This document shows, piece after piece, positions 15,838 to 24,013 of a DNA stretch of 64,000 nucleotides. The notes beneath the pieces are model-generated. The model had not been told where the DNA came from. It made no database searches and saw only the letters and a list, made by a program, of their open reading frames with translations. A program made the position numbers and the translations under genes. Source of the stretch: Deltaproteobacteria bacterium (GTDB lineage Bacteria > Desulfobacterota > Desulfuromonadia > Geobacterales > Geobacteraceae); assembly GCA_009668975.1 (NCBI GenBank), contig SBEG01000020.1, positions 1-64,000 of the forward strand, read 5' to 3'. Every line of letters starts with the position of its first letter. Positions within the stretch are counted from its first letter, which is position 1.

Positions 15838-16333
15838 TGTTGTGTCCCAAGGGGGAAAAAGAGGCGATATCGCCTGTCTGAATGCCAGAGACTCTCGTTG
15901 GTGACGCGTAATTGGTCTGATAGATCTTTGCGGCGATTCGTCTTGCATACCAATCACGTTTTGAGGGTGTTCGAGAATGGTAGCAGCCGACAGCGTCCCA
16001 GCCGTAACCGAAATCACGGACGCATTGCGATAAAATCCATGCACCTACCCGAATGTTCACACATGGTTCCGTTATTCTGGCCCAGGTCTCAGGGCGGAGG
16101 TGTTTTTTCCAGAGGGAGTTGATTTGCATGAGGCCGATGTCATACGTGCCATTGCTGTTCATGTTTACGGCTGCGGTGGTGTTGTTTGATTCGTGCGATG
16201 AGATCGCTTTGAGGAGTTCAGGTGAAACGCGATATTCGGCGCCAGCCTGCTGGAAGCAAATATCATAGGCGAAAGTCGGCGAAATATAGGTTGATATAGA
16301 GAGTACAATAGACAGGCATACGAGAAGTCGCAT
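15827..16333 (-). CDS. VirB1-like lytic transglycosylase
   Basis: 168-residue periplasmic peptidoglycan-cleaving enzyme that opens the wall for the transfer apparatus. It has a signal peptide (about 1-22) and an SLT domain: catalytic E48 in SSHESN, then GLMQIN, typical of the family. It resembles F-plasmid ORF169/P19. This is the first gene of the leftward operon; GGAGGGG stands 4 bases before the ATG and is part of the 46-bp leader shared with the rightward operon. Confidence 0.9.
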   Translation of the reverse strand: MRLLVCLSIVLSISTYISPTFAYDICFQQAGAEYRVSPELLKAISSHESNNTTAAVNMNSNGTYDIGLMQINSLWKKHLRPETWARITEPCVNIRVGAWILSQCVRDFGYGWDAVGCYHSRTPSKRDWYARRIAAKIYQTNYASPTRVSGIQTGDIASFSPLGHNNDL

Positions 16334-16373
16334 TTTCCCCTCCTACCTATTAATATTCCCCCCAGCGTCAACC
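16328..16373 (-). promoter_or_regulatory. 46-bp leader of the leftward tra operon (copy 1 of 2)
   Basis: Reading leftward, this 46-base block starts GGTTGACGCTGGGGGG, continues through an AATATTAAT core and GGAGGGG ribosome-binding site, and ends with the first two codons of the transglycosylase gene. It is identical, base for base, to 18530-18575 on the other strand. It must contain the ribosome-binding site and probably all or part of a promoter or operator. Confidence 0.75.
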
Positions 16374-16890
16374 TATTTTCTGCAGAATTCGGGAACTTTT
16401 TATTCGCAAATACGTAACCGCCTTAATTTACGCACTTAATTTTTTGTCTTTAGGGGTTTTTTTGGTCGTTAGGCTATTATCCGAAACGTGGAGGGGTGAC
16501 AGTAAATTGCAAGTAACAAATTAAAATTAGCAAATATAAGTTGACAAGGAAGCCGAATGTTTGTTATTGGCATAGTTGTGTTACATTTGTCTAATTATGT
16601 AGAACACATAGTAAGACGAAGATTGCTCTAGAAGTCGGAACAGAATACCGGCCTGCTTTGTAGAGACTTGTTATCTATTTACTATCCGTCGAACTCACTT
16701 TTTGTGGCCGGTTATCCTGTTAAGGCGTCCTAGTACCTCGCGTTATGCCTTCCTATCGTCTGCCTAACGGATGACCCTTACCAAAATTTACTGCCCGATG
16801 AAACGCTGTCCGTCTCAGTATCGGAAAGGCCACGGTAAAGGTCTTTCCCGACCCTGAATGGTGAAAGTTGTTTAGGGGCGGGGGGTCCGA
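16374..16890. other. Intergenic region between the divergent tra operons
   Basis: About 520 bases without a gene. It should carry the promoter for the regulatory genes to the right: TTGACA at 16541-16546 followed after 17 bases by TTATTG (16564-16569) is a possible but weak match. A G-rich run (GGGGCGGGGGG) before the ATG at 16891 acts as ribosome-binding site. No oriT could be recognised, although this is a plausible place for one. Confidence 0.4.
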
Positions 16891-17505
16891 ATGGATTTTG
16901 ATTTTGCCGTCGAATGGGTCAAGCTTCACAAAGATAGCATTCTTAGATTTGCACGAAAATTTGTTAATTTCTCACCATACGAGGTTGAAGATTTCATAAG
17001 TGCCGCCAACGAAGCGTCACTGATGGCTGCCTTGCAATCGACTGACGAAGTTCAGTTTCGAAAACAGTTTTGGCTGTCTTTTCGAGCAGTGCTTCGCTCG
17101 ATCGTCCCCAACCCCCAATCAGAAGAATGGTCCTCATCTGTTCCTTCGCATCTGTGTTCGGCAGATATCCCCGATAACATTCCGCATACCTCGACCCAGT
17201 GTCTTGATTACACAACGGAATCGATCCTGCTTTCCGTAAGAGAATACCTTCCTGATACGGATAGAAAGCTGTTGTATCTTGTCCTGGGTCTTAGCCCCGA
17301 AGGAAAATTGTCCTGCAGGGAAGTCGGGGATAAATTGGGCTGCTCAAAGCAAAATGTCTCCAAGCTTTTCAAGCGGTGTCTTCGAGATATTCGGAAACTG
17401 GTTGAAGCAGGCAAAGTCAGCAAAGATGTCAATTTAGAACTAGACCATCCCGGCAAATATTTTGAAATTGTCTTTGAAGAGCTTTACCCACCAATGCGTG
17501 AGTAA
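16891..17505 (+). CDS. Sigma-70-like transcription factor
   Basis: 204 residues resembling a small sigma factor. Residues about 15-75 (ILRFARKFVNFSPYEVEDFISAANEASLMAA in outline) look like region 2, with the acidic VEDF segment at the usual core-binding position. Residues about 125-165 form a region-4-like helix-turn-helix (LSCREVGDKLGCSKQNVSKLFKRC). The 50-residue linker between is short, as in extracytoplasmic-function sigma factors. Located between the two divergent transfer operons, it is the prime candidate for the factor that recognises their identical leaders. That role is inference; it could also act as an HTH activator. Confidence 0.6.
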   Translation: MDFDFAVEWVKLHKDSILRFARKFVNFSPYEVEDFISAANEASLMAALQSTDEVQFRKQFWLSFRAVLRSIVPNPQSEEWSSSVPSHLCSADIPDNIPHTSTQCLDYTTESILLSVREYLPDTDRKLLYLVLGLSPEGKLSCREVGDKLGCSKQNVSKLFKRCLRDIRKLVEAGKVSKDVNLELDHPGKYFEIVFEELYPPMRE

Positions 17506-18275
17506 TGATTTACTGTGTATCGCTACTACTGGAAAATAAGCAAGCCGATGTTTCCCGGGAGGTGTTTTTGTACATTGCAAAGGTTTCATGCGGCGCCGTT
17601 GCCGAATATCGCGAGCAACTGAAAATGCTCATTTGCCAGGCGTTTCAAAAAGGATTCAGCCTGTTTGAGATCGTCAGGATCACGGGCGCAAGGAATCCTA
17701 ACTTCGCATACAATGCGTTGCGGAATGAAAAACTATTTCCCCGCATGGCAAGAGGCAAACCCAAAAGGACTGCTTTGCTCGACACGAAGATCGAGAATAT
17801 TTTTTTGGAGAAGGGGTTCACATTTGCCAAATGGGCAAACATGTGGAAGTTTTCGCAGGATGATGTTGCACGGGCATTATCAGCCGAAAACGATGAAAAT
17901 AGTGCGTTCCAGGACATCTATGCGGCTTTCCAGAGGGATTTCCCTGATCATTTCACCCGCCTGTTCACCCATAGCGCTTTAAATAGACGTGAGACAATCC
18001 GTCTTCAGAGAGGCGTTGTTCCCAAATTGGAATCTCTTGTTGTCTTGCTGCGTTATGACGAAGACTTTAATCAGTTCACTGCCACTTTTACGACTCTGCC
18101 ATCCATGGAAGGGCAGGGTCAGACGTGGGCCGCGGCAATCACGGATCTCGAAAAGATCTGGTGGGTGCATAAAGCCATTACTCGTTTGAATTTGGCACTC
18201 TATCCAAAACAGGCTGCTGCTTCTTTCAGTGAGCGGCAGGCAACAGGAGGACATATTGACTGCTCCCGCGGATAA
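17505..18275 (+). CDS. Hypothetical protein in the tra regulatory cluster
   Basis: Not recognised. The 256-residue product has no signal peptide or membrane segment. An early block (about 48-85) rich in helix and containing GFSLFEIVRITGARNPNFAY could be a helix-turn-helix, so DNA binding is possible. The start (TAATG overlap with the sigma-like gene's stop) shows tight coupling to that gene. It may be a co-regulator or anti-sigma partner; nothing in the sequence decides this. Confidence 0.6.
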   Translation: MIYCVSLLLENKQADVSREVFLYIAKVSCGAVAEYREQLKMLICQAFQKGFSLFEIVRITGARNPNFAYNALRNEKLFPRMARGKPKRTALLDTKIENIFLEKGFTFAKWANMWKFSQDDVARALSAENDENSAFQDIYAAFQRDFPDHFTRLFTHSALNRRETIRLQRGVVPKLESLVVLLRYDEDFNQFTATFTTLPSMEGQGQTWAAAITDLEKIWWVHKAITRLNLALYPKQAAASFSERQATGGHIDCSRG

Positions 18276-18441
18276 ACTCGTTACCACTGTCAAGCTCACA
18301 ATTCATGACCGCGTGACACATGGTGCGATAACTCGTCTCAAAGAGACAAATAAGATGTCTGCTTTTGTATGCGCTGCCTTGCACGAGTATGTAAGGTCCC
18401 CGCTCGGGCAGAAACTATTGGATGTCCTGGCACCGGAATAA
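18256..18441 (+). CDS. Small ribbon-helix-helix-like protein
   Basis: A 61-residue product from a TTG start at 18256, chosen because AGGAGG lies 5 bases upstream; it overlaps the preceding gene by 20 bases. The pattern of a short polar strand (VTTVKLTIHDRV) followed by two helices (ITRLKETNKMSAFVCAALHEYV) fits a MetJ/Arc-type ribbon-helix-helix repressor. Lying 90 bases before the rightward leader at 18530, it may regulate transfer-gene expression. Confidence 0.55.
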   Translation: MTAPADKLVTTVKLTIHDRVTHGAITRLKETNKMSAFVCAALHEYVRSPLGQKLLDVLAPE

Positions 18442-18529
18442 TTTTAGGATTCAACGTGCCGTTATTATTAGCTACTATTCACTCTAGAGTGTTCCTGCTT
18501 TACATTTTTGTGAAATAATCCCGGTTTTT

Positions 18530-18575
18530 GGTTGACGCTGGGGGGAATATTAATAGGTAGGAGGGGAAAATGCGA
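18530..18575 (+). promoter_or_regulatory. 46-bp leader of the rightward tra operon (copy 2 of 2)
   Basis: Perfect inverted copy of 16328-16373. It contains TTGACG at 18532-18537, the AATATTAAT core at 18546-18554, and GGAGGGG before the ATG at 18570. The identity stops abruptly on both sides (upstream of GGTTGACG and after codon 2), indicating selection or recent duplication of a control unit rather than of a gene. Confidence 0.75.
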
Positions 18576-19127
18576 ATTACCCAGATCGCTTTCTTCACTT
18601 GCCTTTTTTTTGTCGTCACAACGGTGCATGCAGCCTCGATTAAGCAGCGTGAATATGCGTACCGCTATGACTGCGCCAAAGGACTGCAAGACGAAACTTT
18701 TCTGATTTGCGGGAATTGCAATGACGATAGGCCAACACAGCTAGTTGCGCTAGCTGTTCGCATGGTCTCAACTCCCCAACAAGTAGTTACTGAAAAAGAA
18801 GTGCCCGCCCCGCCTGCCATATCCAGCCTCATTGACACGATCCAGTTCAAATTCGACAGTGCTTCGCTGCTGCCTGCAGCGAGGTCCAGCCTGGACAAGA
18901 TAGTAGAGAAAAACGGCGTACATTTGGCTGGATACACCTGCAGCATCGGAAGTCCCGTTTACAACGTAAATCTGTCGCAACACAGGGCGGACGCTGTCGC
19001 CCGATATCTTACCCGGCGGGGCATTTCAGTTCTTTCGGTCACCGGTTATGGGCAATCCTTGGAATATCCTGGATACACCAAGAACCGAAGGGTTGAGGTC
19101 CGCGTTGATCGAAAGGAGACATTTTGA
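18570..19127 (+). CDS. OmpA-family peptidoglycan-associated protein
   Basis: 185 residues with a signal peptide (about 1-21, ending VHA) and a C-terminal OmpA-like domain (about 88-182). The signature IQFKFDSASLLPAARSSLDKI and NVNLSQHRADAVARYL followed by YGQS...NRRVEV are the peptidoglycan-binding core of the family. It probably anchors the transfer complex or outer membrane to the wall. It is the first gene of the rightward operon and overlaps the next gene by four bases. Confidence 0.82.
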   Translation: MRITQIAFFTCLFFVVTTVHAASIKQREYAYRYDCAKGLQDETFLICGNCNDDRPTQLVALAVRMVSTPQQVVTEKEVPAPPAISSLIDTIQFKFDSASLLPAARSSLDKIVEKNGVHLAGYTCSIGSPVYNVNLSQHRADAVARYLTRRGISVLSVTGYGQSLEYPGYTKNRRVEVRVDRKETF

Positions 19128-19870
19128 ACAAAGTTATTTCAGCGGTAACGGGTTGTATTCTTTTGGGTCTCACAAGTTATGGGATGGGGGCTATGCCAAA
19201 AACTAACGAAGATAAAGCAAAAGATGAGCTGATTAAGGCGTTTCCTAATCTGGCAATCGGCAGCATCTCTGAAGACCCTCAGTTCACAGCGCTGACGGGC
19301 TTGTATGAGGTGGTTGTCGGTGATCAAGTTTATTACTTCAGTGAAAAAGGGTACCTCTTTGTTGGCAAAATCTACACCAAGGACGGTAGAAACCTGACCG
19401 AAGAGAAGCTGACGAAGGTGCTCTCGGAGAAACTCAAACGTCTCCCCTTGACGAAAGCAATAAAAATCGGAAACGGCCCCAACACTATCGTTGAGTTCAC
19501 CGATCCCGATTGCCCTTATTGCCGGGTAGTCAATAAATATCTCAGCAAACGTAAAGACGTAACCCGCTATATCTTCATGTTCCCTCTCCCGATGCACAAA
19601 AATGCCGCCAACAAGGCAGCCTACATCCTGTCCGCAAAAAACAAAGAGGCTGCGCACCTGGAAGTATTCTCTGAACAATCGGCCAAGATGTCTTTTCTTT
19701 CACCAACCCCGGAAGGGGCAAAACTGGTTGAGGAATCGTTGGCCATCGCCCGGACTGTCGGCATCCGTGCGACACCAACTTTATGGGTGAACGGAAATTT
19801 TGTGGGGAGTGCCGATCTGGATCGTATCGCAGCCCTGTTAAAGGACGGAAAGGAGGTCGCCAAGAAGTAG
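19124..19870 (+). CDS. DsbC/TrbB-like periplasmic disulfide isomerase
   Basis: 248 residues with a signal peptide (about 1-22), a DsbC-like N-terminal dimerisation domain (about 30-105) and a thioredoxin fold with CPYC at residues 130-133 and a cis-Pro TPT near 220. Several transfer proteins here (TraN, TraU, TraH, TraV) are cysteine-rich and would need disulfide shuffling in the periplasm, the job suggested for TrbB/DsbC in F-type systems. The start is TTG at 19124 overlapping the preceding stop. Confidence 0.85.
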   Translation: MNKVISAVTGCILLGLTSYGMGAMPKTNEDKAKDELIKAFPNLAIGSISEDPQFTALTGLYEVVVGDQVYYFSEKGYLFVGKIYTKDGRNLTEEKLTKVLSEKLKRLPLTKAIKIGNGPNTIVEFTDPDCPYCRVVNKYLSKRKDVTRYIFMFPLPMHKNAANKAAYILSAKNKEAAHLEVFSEQSAKMSFLSPTPEGAKLVEESLAIARTVGIRATPTLWVNGNFVGSADLDRIAALLKDGKEVAKK

Positions 19871-19930
19871 AGGAACTGTCATGACTATTGGAATAACCAT
19901 CAACCATGCACGCTAAGGAGGAAACGTTTT

Positions 19931-20248
19931 ATGGGTATTCTGCAGCACTTCCGGAAAACCAGTTTTACCAACATGTTGTGCCTGACCGCTTTATTCGCAT
20001 TGCTTGCTACGCCTGCATTTGCATTCACCGTACCGGCAGCGAATAGCATCTTGTACTCGGTGTACAACCTGATCATTGTCGGGATGATCAACAACGGCCT
20101 GACCTATATCGTCGGTTTCGTTTCCATTCTGGCCGGCGCGTATTTCCTGATGCAGCAAAAAATGGTGGTCACATTGTTCTGCATCATCGGCGGCATACTC
20201 TTCCTGTCCGCCGGGTCCATTGCGACCGCATTCGGTTACATCTACTAA
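19931..20248 (+). CDS. traA: TraA-like conjugative pilin precursor
   Basis: 105 residues: a long leader with a cleavage site after AFA (about residue 31), leaving a mature peptide of about 74 residues with two hydrophobic helices separated by a short polar loop. F prepilin is 121 residues and matures to 70, with the same two-helix layout. The position directly before traL, traE, traK and traB is the canonical one for traA. AAGGAGG lies upstream of the ATG. A strong intrinsic terminator follows immediately at 20276-20305. Confidence 0.8.
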   Translation: MGILQHFRKTSFTNMLCLTALFALLATPAFAFTVPAANSILYSVYNLIIVGMINNGLTYIVGFVSILAGAYFLMQQKMVVTLFCIIGGILFLSAGSIATAFGYIY

Positions 20249-20275
20249 CGCAGTTTCTCCCTCGACGGATTATTT

Positions 20276-20305
20276 GCGGGGCAGTACGAGCTGCCCCGCC
20301 TTTTT
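20276..20305 (+). terminator. Intrinsic terminator between traA and traL
   Basis: A perfect 9-bp GC-rich stem (GCGGGGCAG at 20276-20284 with CTGCCCCGC at 20291-20299), six-base loop, then C and five T residues. It lies inside a long co-directional operon. Partial read-through would make pilin mRNA far more abundant than the machinery mRNA. Confidence 0.85.
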
Positions 20306-20344
20306 CTAAAACCAGTGCAGCCAGGTCAAAACGTGAGGTTCAGC

Positions 20345-20611
20345 ATGGCGAAGAAATTTCCGCAGTATCTGTCGCAACCGTTTCAGGTGTTGTGGTTTGA
20401 ATCAGATGATATCGTCCTGTTCCTGCTTTCCATTATTGTCGCGCATGCCACGGGCGGTTTTTTTTGGCTGCTGCCGGTATTCTCTCCTGTGGTCAGCACC
20501 CGGATCAAACGAAATTTCCCCCGTGGTTTCGGGAAGCACGTTCTGTACTTCCTCGGCATTGTGAAAATTAAGGGCTCCCCTGATGCCTTTGTAAAGGAGT
20601 TTGTCGAATGA
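20345..20611 (+). CDS. traL: Conjugation protein TraL
   Basis: 88-residue inner-membrane protein. It has a hydrophobic segment (about 17-45) after a short N-terminus containing PQYLSQPFQVLWFESDD, typical of TraL, which is needed for pilus assembly (VirB3-like role). F TraL is 91 residues. The ATG at 20345 (MAKKFPQYL) is preferred to an upstream frame because it gives the family length. The stop overlaps the traE start (ATGA). Confidence 0.88.
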   Translation: MAKKFPQYLSQPFQVLWFESDDIVLFLLSIIVAHATGGFFWLLPVFSPVVSTRIKRNFPRGFGKHVLYFLGIVKIKGSPDAFVKEFVE

Positions 20612-21195
20612 AGCGATCAAAATACCTTCAGGCGGTCTCAAACGTTTTTGCGCAGAACCGGTTGCTGAAGTTTGCCATGCTCTGCCTTGGCTTCGCGTCC
20701 ATTGCCAGTACCCTGGGCTCTCTCAAGGCTTTAAATAGCCAGAAGATTGTTCTTGTTCCACCTAATGTCAACAGTCAGATGTGGGTTTCCGGAAACAAGG
20801 CGTCGGATGAATACCTGAAAGAGTTTGCCCGGTATATTGCCGCACTGGCATTTTCCTATCATCCCGGCACGGTCCGCAAACAATTCAGCGAGTTGCTTGC
20901 TATGTATACTCCAGGGGAGTTCGAGAACGCGCAAAAAGTATTCTACTCTCTTGCGAACAAAATCGAGGAAGCACGAGTTGCGAGCACTTTTTATGTGAAT
21001 GAAATCAGTAATTGGGAAAACCGCACTATTGAGGTGAAGGGTTACAAAACCACCTTTTTCCCAGACAAGACATCGGAGGAAATCCAGACGTCATACTTTA
21101 TTGCCTATGTGATAAACGACGGCAAATTTCAGATCACGAGCATCATGGACAAAGAAGCAGAGACCAAGAAAGAGGCCCTTAATGCAAAGAAATAG
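20608..21195 (+). CDS. traE: Conjugation protein TraE
   Basis: 195-residue VirB8-like inner-membrane protein of the secretion channel. It has one N-terminal transmembrane helix (about 19-38) and a periplasmic domain containing the segment VPPNVNSQMWVSGNKAS, typical of TraE. F TraE is 188 residues. It overlaps traL by 4 bases and traK by 14 bases, consistent with coupled translation in the core operon. Confidence 0.9.
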   Translation: MKRSKYLQAVSNVFAQNRLLKFAMLCLGFASIASTLGSLKALNSQKIVLVPPNVNSQMWVSGNKASDEYLKEFARYIAALAFSYHPGTVRKQFSELLAMYTPGEFENAQKVFYSLANKIEEARVASTFYVNEISNWENRTIEVKGYKTTFFPDKTSEEIQTSYFIAYVINDGKFQITSIMDKEAETKKEALNAKK

Positions 21196-22192
21196 CATTC
21201 TGTCACTGGTGTTCACCATAGTACTTGTGGCGCTGTCTTCCCTGTCAAACGCTGCGGAGCAAGCAAAATTTCCGCTGAAATATCCTACACCGCCTGTACC
21301 TGAAAAAGTGGCAGCGGAACCGGCTGGGGTAGGGGGCGCTGATATTCATGAAACACTCCGATATGCAGAGACCAGCTCGAATAACACGGTCCTTCCGGAG
21401 ATAACTACTCCTGTTGACATGTCCGCCACCGATTTGAATCGGATCAGTTGTCCATCAGATATAAAAGACGCCCTTACTTCCGCGGAAAAGGGCGTAATTG
21501 TCAAAATATCCGGGAAAGATGTTTTCGTAAAGTTCAAGGTCCTGAAAACTCCGGAGGGCAAACTCAAGTATTCAGCGAACCGCACGGAGCTTTTTGTGGT
21601 TTGCGGTGACAGCACCTACAGCCTGATAGCACAACCGAAAATGATCCCTTCACAAATGATTCGACTTGGATCCGGTACAGAAAAAAGGATTCAGGAAAAT
21701 CAGTCCATCTATGGTTCGTTGCCGTTTGAAAAGAAAATCATCCGAGCAATCAAGGACATCTACACAGAACAGATTCCGGACTCTTATGCAGTCACAGACA
21801 TTAATCGACACATCGGAAATTATCAGGAGTTCAGCGTAATAAGCCGCCGCTCCGTAGAAATAGAAGGGGAAGGTCTCCGCGTTGTCGAGATGGAAGTCTT
21901 CCTCAAACCTGGAACGCGTCAGTTCAAGCTCAACGAGAAATTCTTCCTGAATAAACAATTTACTACCAACCCAGTAGCCGTCTCGCTGGAAAAGCAAGTG
22001 GTGAACGTCGGCGAGCATGTTCGCGTCTTTATTGTTGAGCAGCGACCGGAGAAGCAGATGTCTGAAATCAAATTCACCCACCTTGAGAAACTCCAGGACG
22101 ATACTTCAGCCGACTTGCCGCAGAAGTCACTGCGACCGGCTGCGTCCCGTGTCGGCACCGATTTTAAGCAGGAGGGGAGAGACCAATCATGA
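21182..22192 (+). CDS. traK: TraK, secretin-like outer-membrane component
   Basis: 336 residues with a signal peptide (about 1-21, ending NAA). TraK is the VirB9-like part of the core complex, in contact with TraB and TraV. The N-terminal region is Pro-rich, the middle carries the ISCPSDIKDALTS-like segment, and the C-terminal half is beta-rich with KPGTRQFKLNEKFFL. F TraK is 242 residues, so this is a longer version with an extended C-terminal tail. It lies in canonical order between traE and traB. Confidence 0.85.
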   Translation: MQRNSILSLVFTIVLVALSSLSNAAEQAKFPLKYPTPPVPEKVAAEPAGVGGADIHETLRYAETSSNNTVLPEITTPVDMSATDLNRISCPSDIKDALTSAEKGVIVKISGKDVFVKFKVLKTPEGKLKYSANRTELFVVCGDSTYSLIAQPKMIPSQMIRLGSGTEKRIQENQSIYGSLPFEKKIIRAIKDIYTEQIPDSYAVTDINRHIGNYQEFSVISRRSVEIEGEGLRVVEMEVFLKPGTRQFKLNEKFFLNKQFTTNPVAVSLEKQVVNVGEHVRVFIVEQRPEKQMSEIKFTHLEKLQDDTSADLPQKSLRPAASRVGTDFKQEGRDQS

Positions 22193-23478
22193 AAGCCAAG
22201 TTCAGGGAAAAATGGAATACCCTTTCCCCAAAAACTCGAAAATCGATAGTTCTGCTTGCTTGTGGAAGTATCCTCCTTTTTGTTGTTGTGCTGGGATGGC
22301 TCAACAGCAAGGCAAGTGGCGTTAAAGTAGGAAACAAAGAGGCCGCCCAGCAGGAAATCAAGCTGGAGGACGGTGTCATTGAGAAATCGAAAACTGCCGA
22401 TTACGAACTTCGTCTCGCACAAACCCAAAAGCAATTGGAAGCCCTCAAACAGGGCAAGCCTATTGATGAAAGTCTCGCGGAACTTGATCCGCGGGCAACA
22501 TCGAACTTTGTTGCACCGATTGTAGCAAAGAACTATTCCGAAACGACCGAAAACGATGGCAGATCCGGGACTCCAGCCGATCTTCCCGGGACTCCTTCAG
22601 GAGCTTCCAGTAGTAAATCAGCGGCCGTATTGCCGCCATTACCACCGCCGCCGGTGGCGAATTCTTCGACACCGCTAGGAGGTTTCGGCGGAATTGGTGC
22701 TGCTCAGTCAGTCGCACCCCTGCCGGTCCCTGACCAAGAGTTGGGTGACATCCTCATGGTTTCATCCTCAGCGGCTGATAAACCCACGACTTTAACTGAA
22801 GTGAAAGAAGGTAAAAAAAAAGGCCTGACAACGGTGTATTTACCACCTTCTTTCATGGAGGCGACCCTTCTTTCAGGTTTGGACGCACCTACAGCGGGAG
22901 CGGCGAAGGGAAATCCGGTACCTGTGCTGATTCGCGTGAAAACCCCGGCTGTGTTGCCCAATGAAGTCAAAGCACAACTGACAGGCTGTTTTTGCATCGC
23001 AGACGGGCGAGGAAATCTCAGTACGGAGCGGGCAGAGTTGACGCTGGTCTCCATCAGTTGCCTCGACCGGAGGGGTGGAGCTCTCATTGACCAGAAGATA
23101 AAGGGTTTTGTGGTGGACGCTGACGGGAAGATCGGTCTGCAGGGAAGAGTTGTTGCCAAGTTTGGGGCAGTTGTCGCGAGGTCAATGCTGTCCGGCCTCC
23201 TTGTCGGTGCTGGAGATGCCTTCAAAGCACAGGCGACAACATCGTCAATCAGCCCATTGGGGACCACCCAGTCCCTCAATACGAAAGACTTGGGGATGGC
23301 GGCGCTTGGGAACAGCCTGTCGGAAGGATTCAAGGAGATACAGAAATTTTACATGGAGCTTGCCCGCGAATCTATGCCGATTATCGAAGTTGGTGCAACT
23401 AAGCGCATTACGCTGGTTGTTTCTGAAGGTCTGAATCTTGAGATCAAGAAATTGAAAGGGTTTGGAGCGAGACAATGA
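22189..23478 (+). CDS. traB: TraB, VirB10-like core complex protein
   Basis: 429 residues spanning both membranes: cytoplasmic N-terminus, a transmembrane helix (about 20-37), a coiled-coil stretch (about 60-90), a Pro-rich linker (about 145-190) and a beta-barrel domain (about 215-425). VLIRVKTPAVLPNEVKAQLTGC and the later GRVVAKFGAVVARSMLSGLL are characteristic. F TraB is 475 residues. It would link TraK/TraV in the outer membrane to the ATPases inside. It overlaps neighbours by 4 bases on each side. Confidence 0.92.
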   Translation: MKAKFREKWNTLSPKTRKSIVLLACGSILLFVVVLGWLNSKASGVKVGNKEAAQQEIKLEDGVIEKSKTADYELRLAQTQKQLEALKQGKPIDESLAELDPRATSNFVAPIVAKNYSETTENDGRSGTPADLPGTPSGASSSKSAAVLPPLPPPPVANSSTPLGGFGGIGAAQSVAPLPVPDQELGDILMVSSSAADKPTTLTEVKEGKKKGLTTVYLPPSFMEATLLSGLDAPTAGAAKGNPVPVLIRVKTPAVLPNEVKAQLTGCFCIADGRGNLSTERAELTLVSISCLDRRGGALIDQKIKGFVVDADGKIGLQGRVVAKFGAVVARSMLSGLLVGAGDAFKAQATTSSISPLGTTQSLNTKDLGMAALGNSLSEGFKEIQKFYMELARESMPIIEVGATKRITLVVSEGLNLEIKKLKGFGARQ

Positions 23479-23999
23479 AAGAACTTTCTACCAAGAAGCC
23501 GTTATTTGCAAAGCGAATTAGCACGCGTAACGCGATCATTTTTGTAGCTGCGCTTGTCTTTTCACTCCCAGGCTGCGCTGTGATCAATCCCTATGAAAGC
23601 GATTTCTCCTGCCCGGAAACCTTCCACGGTAAATGCATCTCTGTGCAGGGTGCCTATGACGAATCTCTCTCGGGCAAAGATGATGCTTACGAAAATGCCA
23701 TCGATAACTGCATTGGCGGGAAATGTCCGGAGCGGACCGAGAATACACGTCAGACGCTCAGGCCCGATTCGGTTGAGGACAGAAACTACAACGCCTACCG
23801 ATCCGCACTCTATAGCCGCTATGACCAGCTGCTGCGCGAGCCTCAGACCCCTGTTGTTGTTCCGCCGAAAGTCATGAGAATACTGATGCTTCCTTATAAA
23901 GGGCAGGATGGCGAGTTCTTCATGTACCGGTATGCCTATTTTTTCACTGAAGAACCGAAGTGGATCCTCGGTGACAGTGTCGAAGCATTCGAGGACTAA
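23475..23999 (+). CDS. traV: TraV outer-membrane lipoprotein
   Basis: 174-residue lipoprotein, VirB7-like. The signal peptide ends in the lipobox LPGC (residues 31-34, lipidated Cys34). After it, INPYESDFSCPETFHGKC is the hallmark TraV segment, with two cysteines that can disulfide-bond. F TraV is 171 residues. It anchors TraK in the outer membrane. Confidence 0.92.
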   Translation: MKELSTKKPLFAKRISTRNAIIFVAALVFSLPGCAVINPYESDFSCPETFHGKCISVQGAYDESLSGKDDAYENAIDNCIGGKCPERTENTRQTLRPDSVEDRNYNAYRSALYSRYDQLLREPQTPVVVPPKVMRILMLPYKGQDGEFFMYRYAYFFTEEPKWILGDSVEAFED

Positions 24000-24013
24000 C
24001 CGGAAAGGATTAC

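Noticed and set aside
16700..16890. Possible riboswitch (GEMM-like) in the leader of the sigma-like gene
   Set aside because: The region has some pairing potential but does not show the conserved GEMM core or any other riboswitch consensus I can recognise.
19139..19678. A 179-codon reverse frame inside the DsbC-like gene
   Set aside because: Antisense to a gene with a clear CPYC thioredoxin fold; no supporting features.
22704..23333. A 209-codon reverse frame inside traB
   Set aside because: Antisense to a clear TraB domain, no start signal, low-complexity composition.
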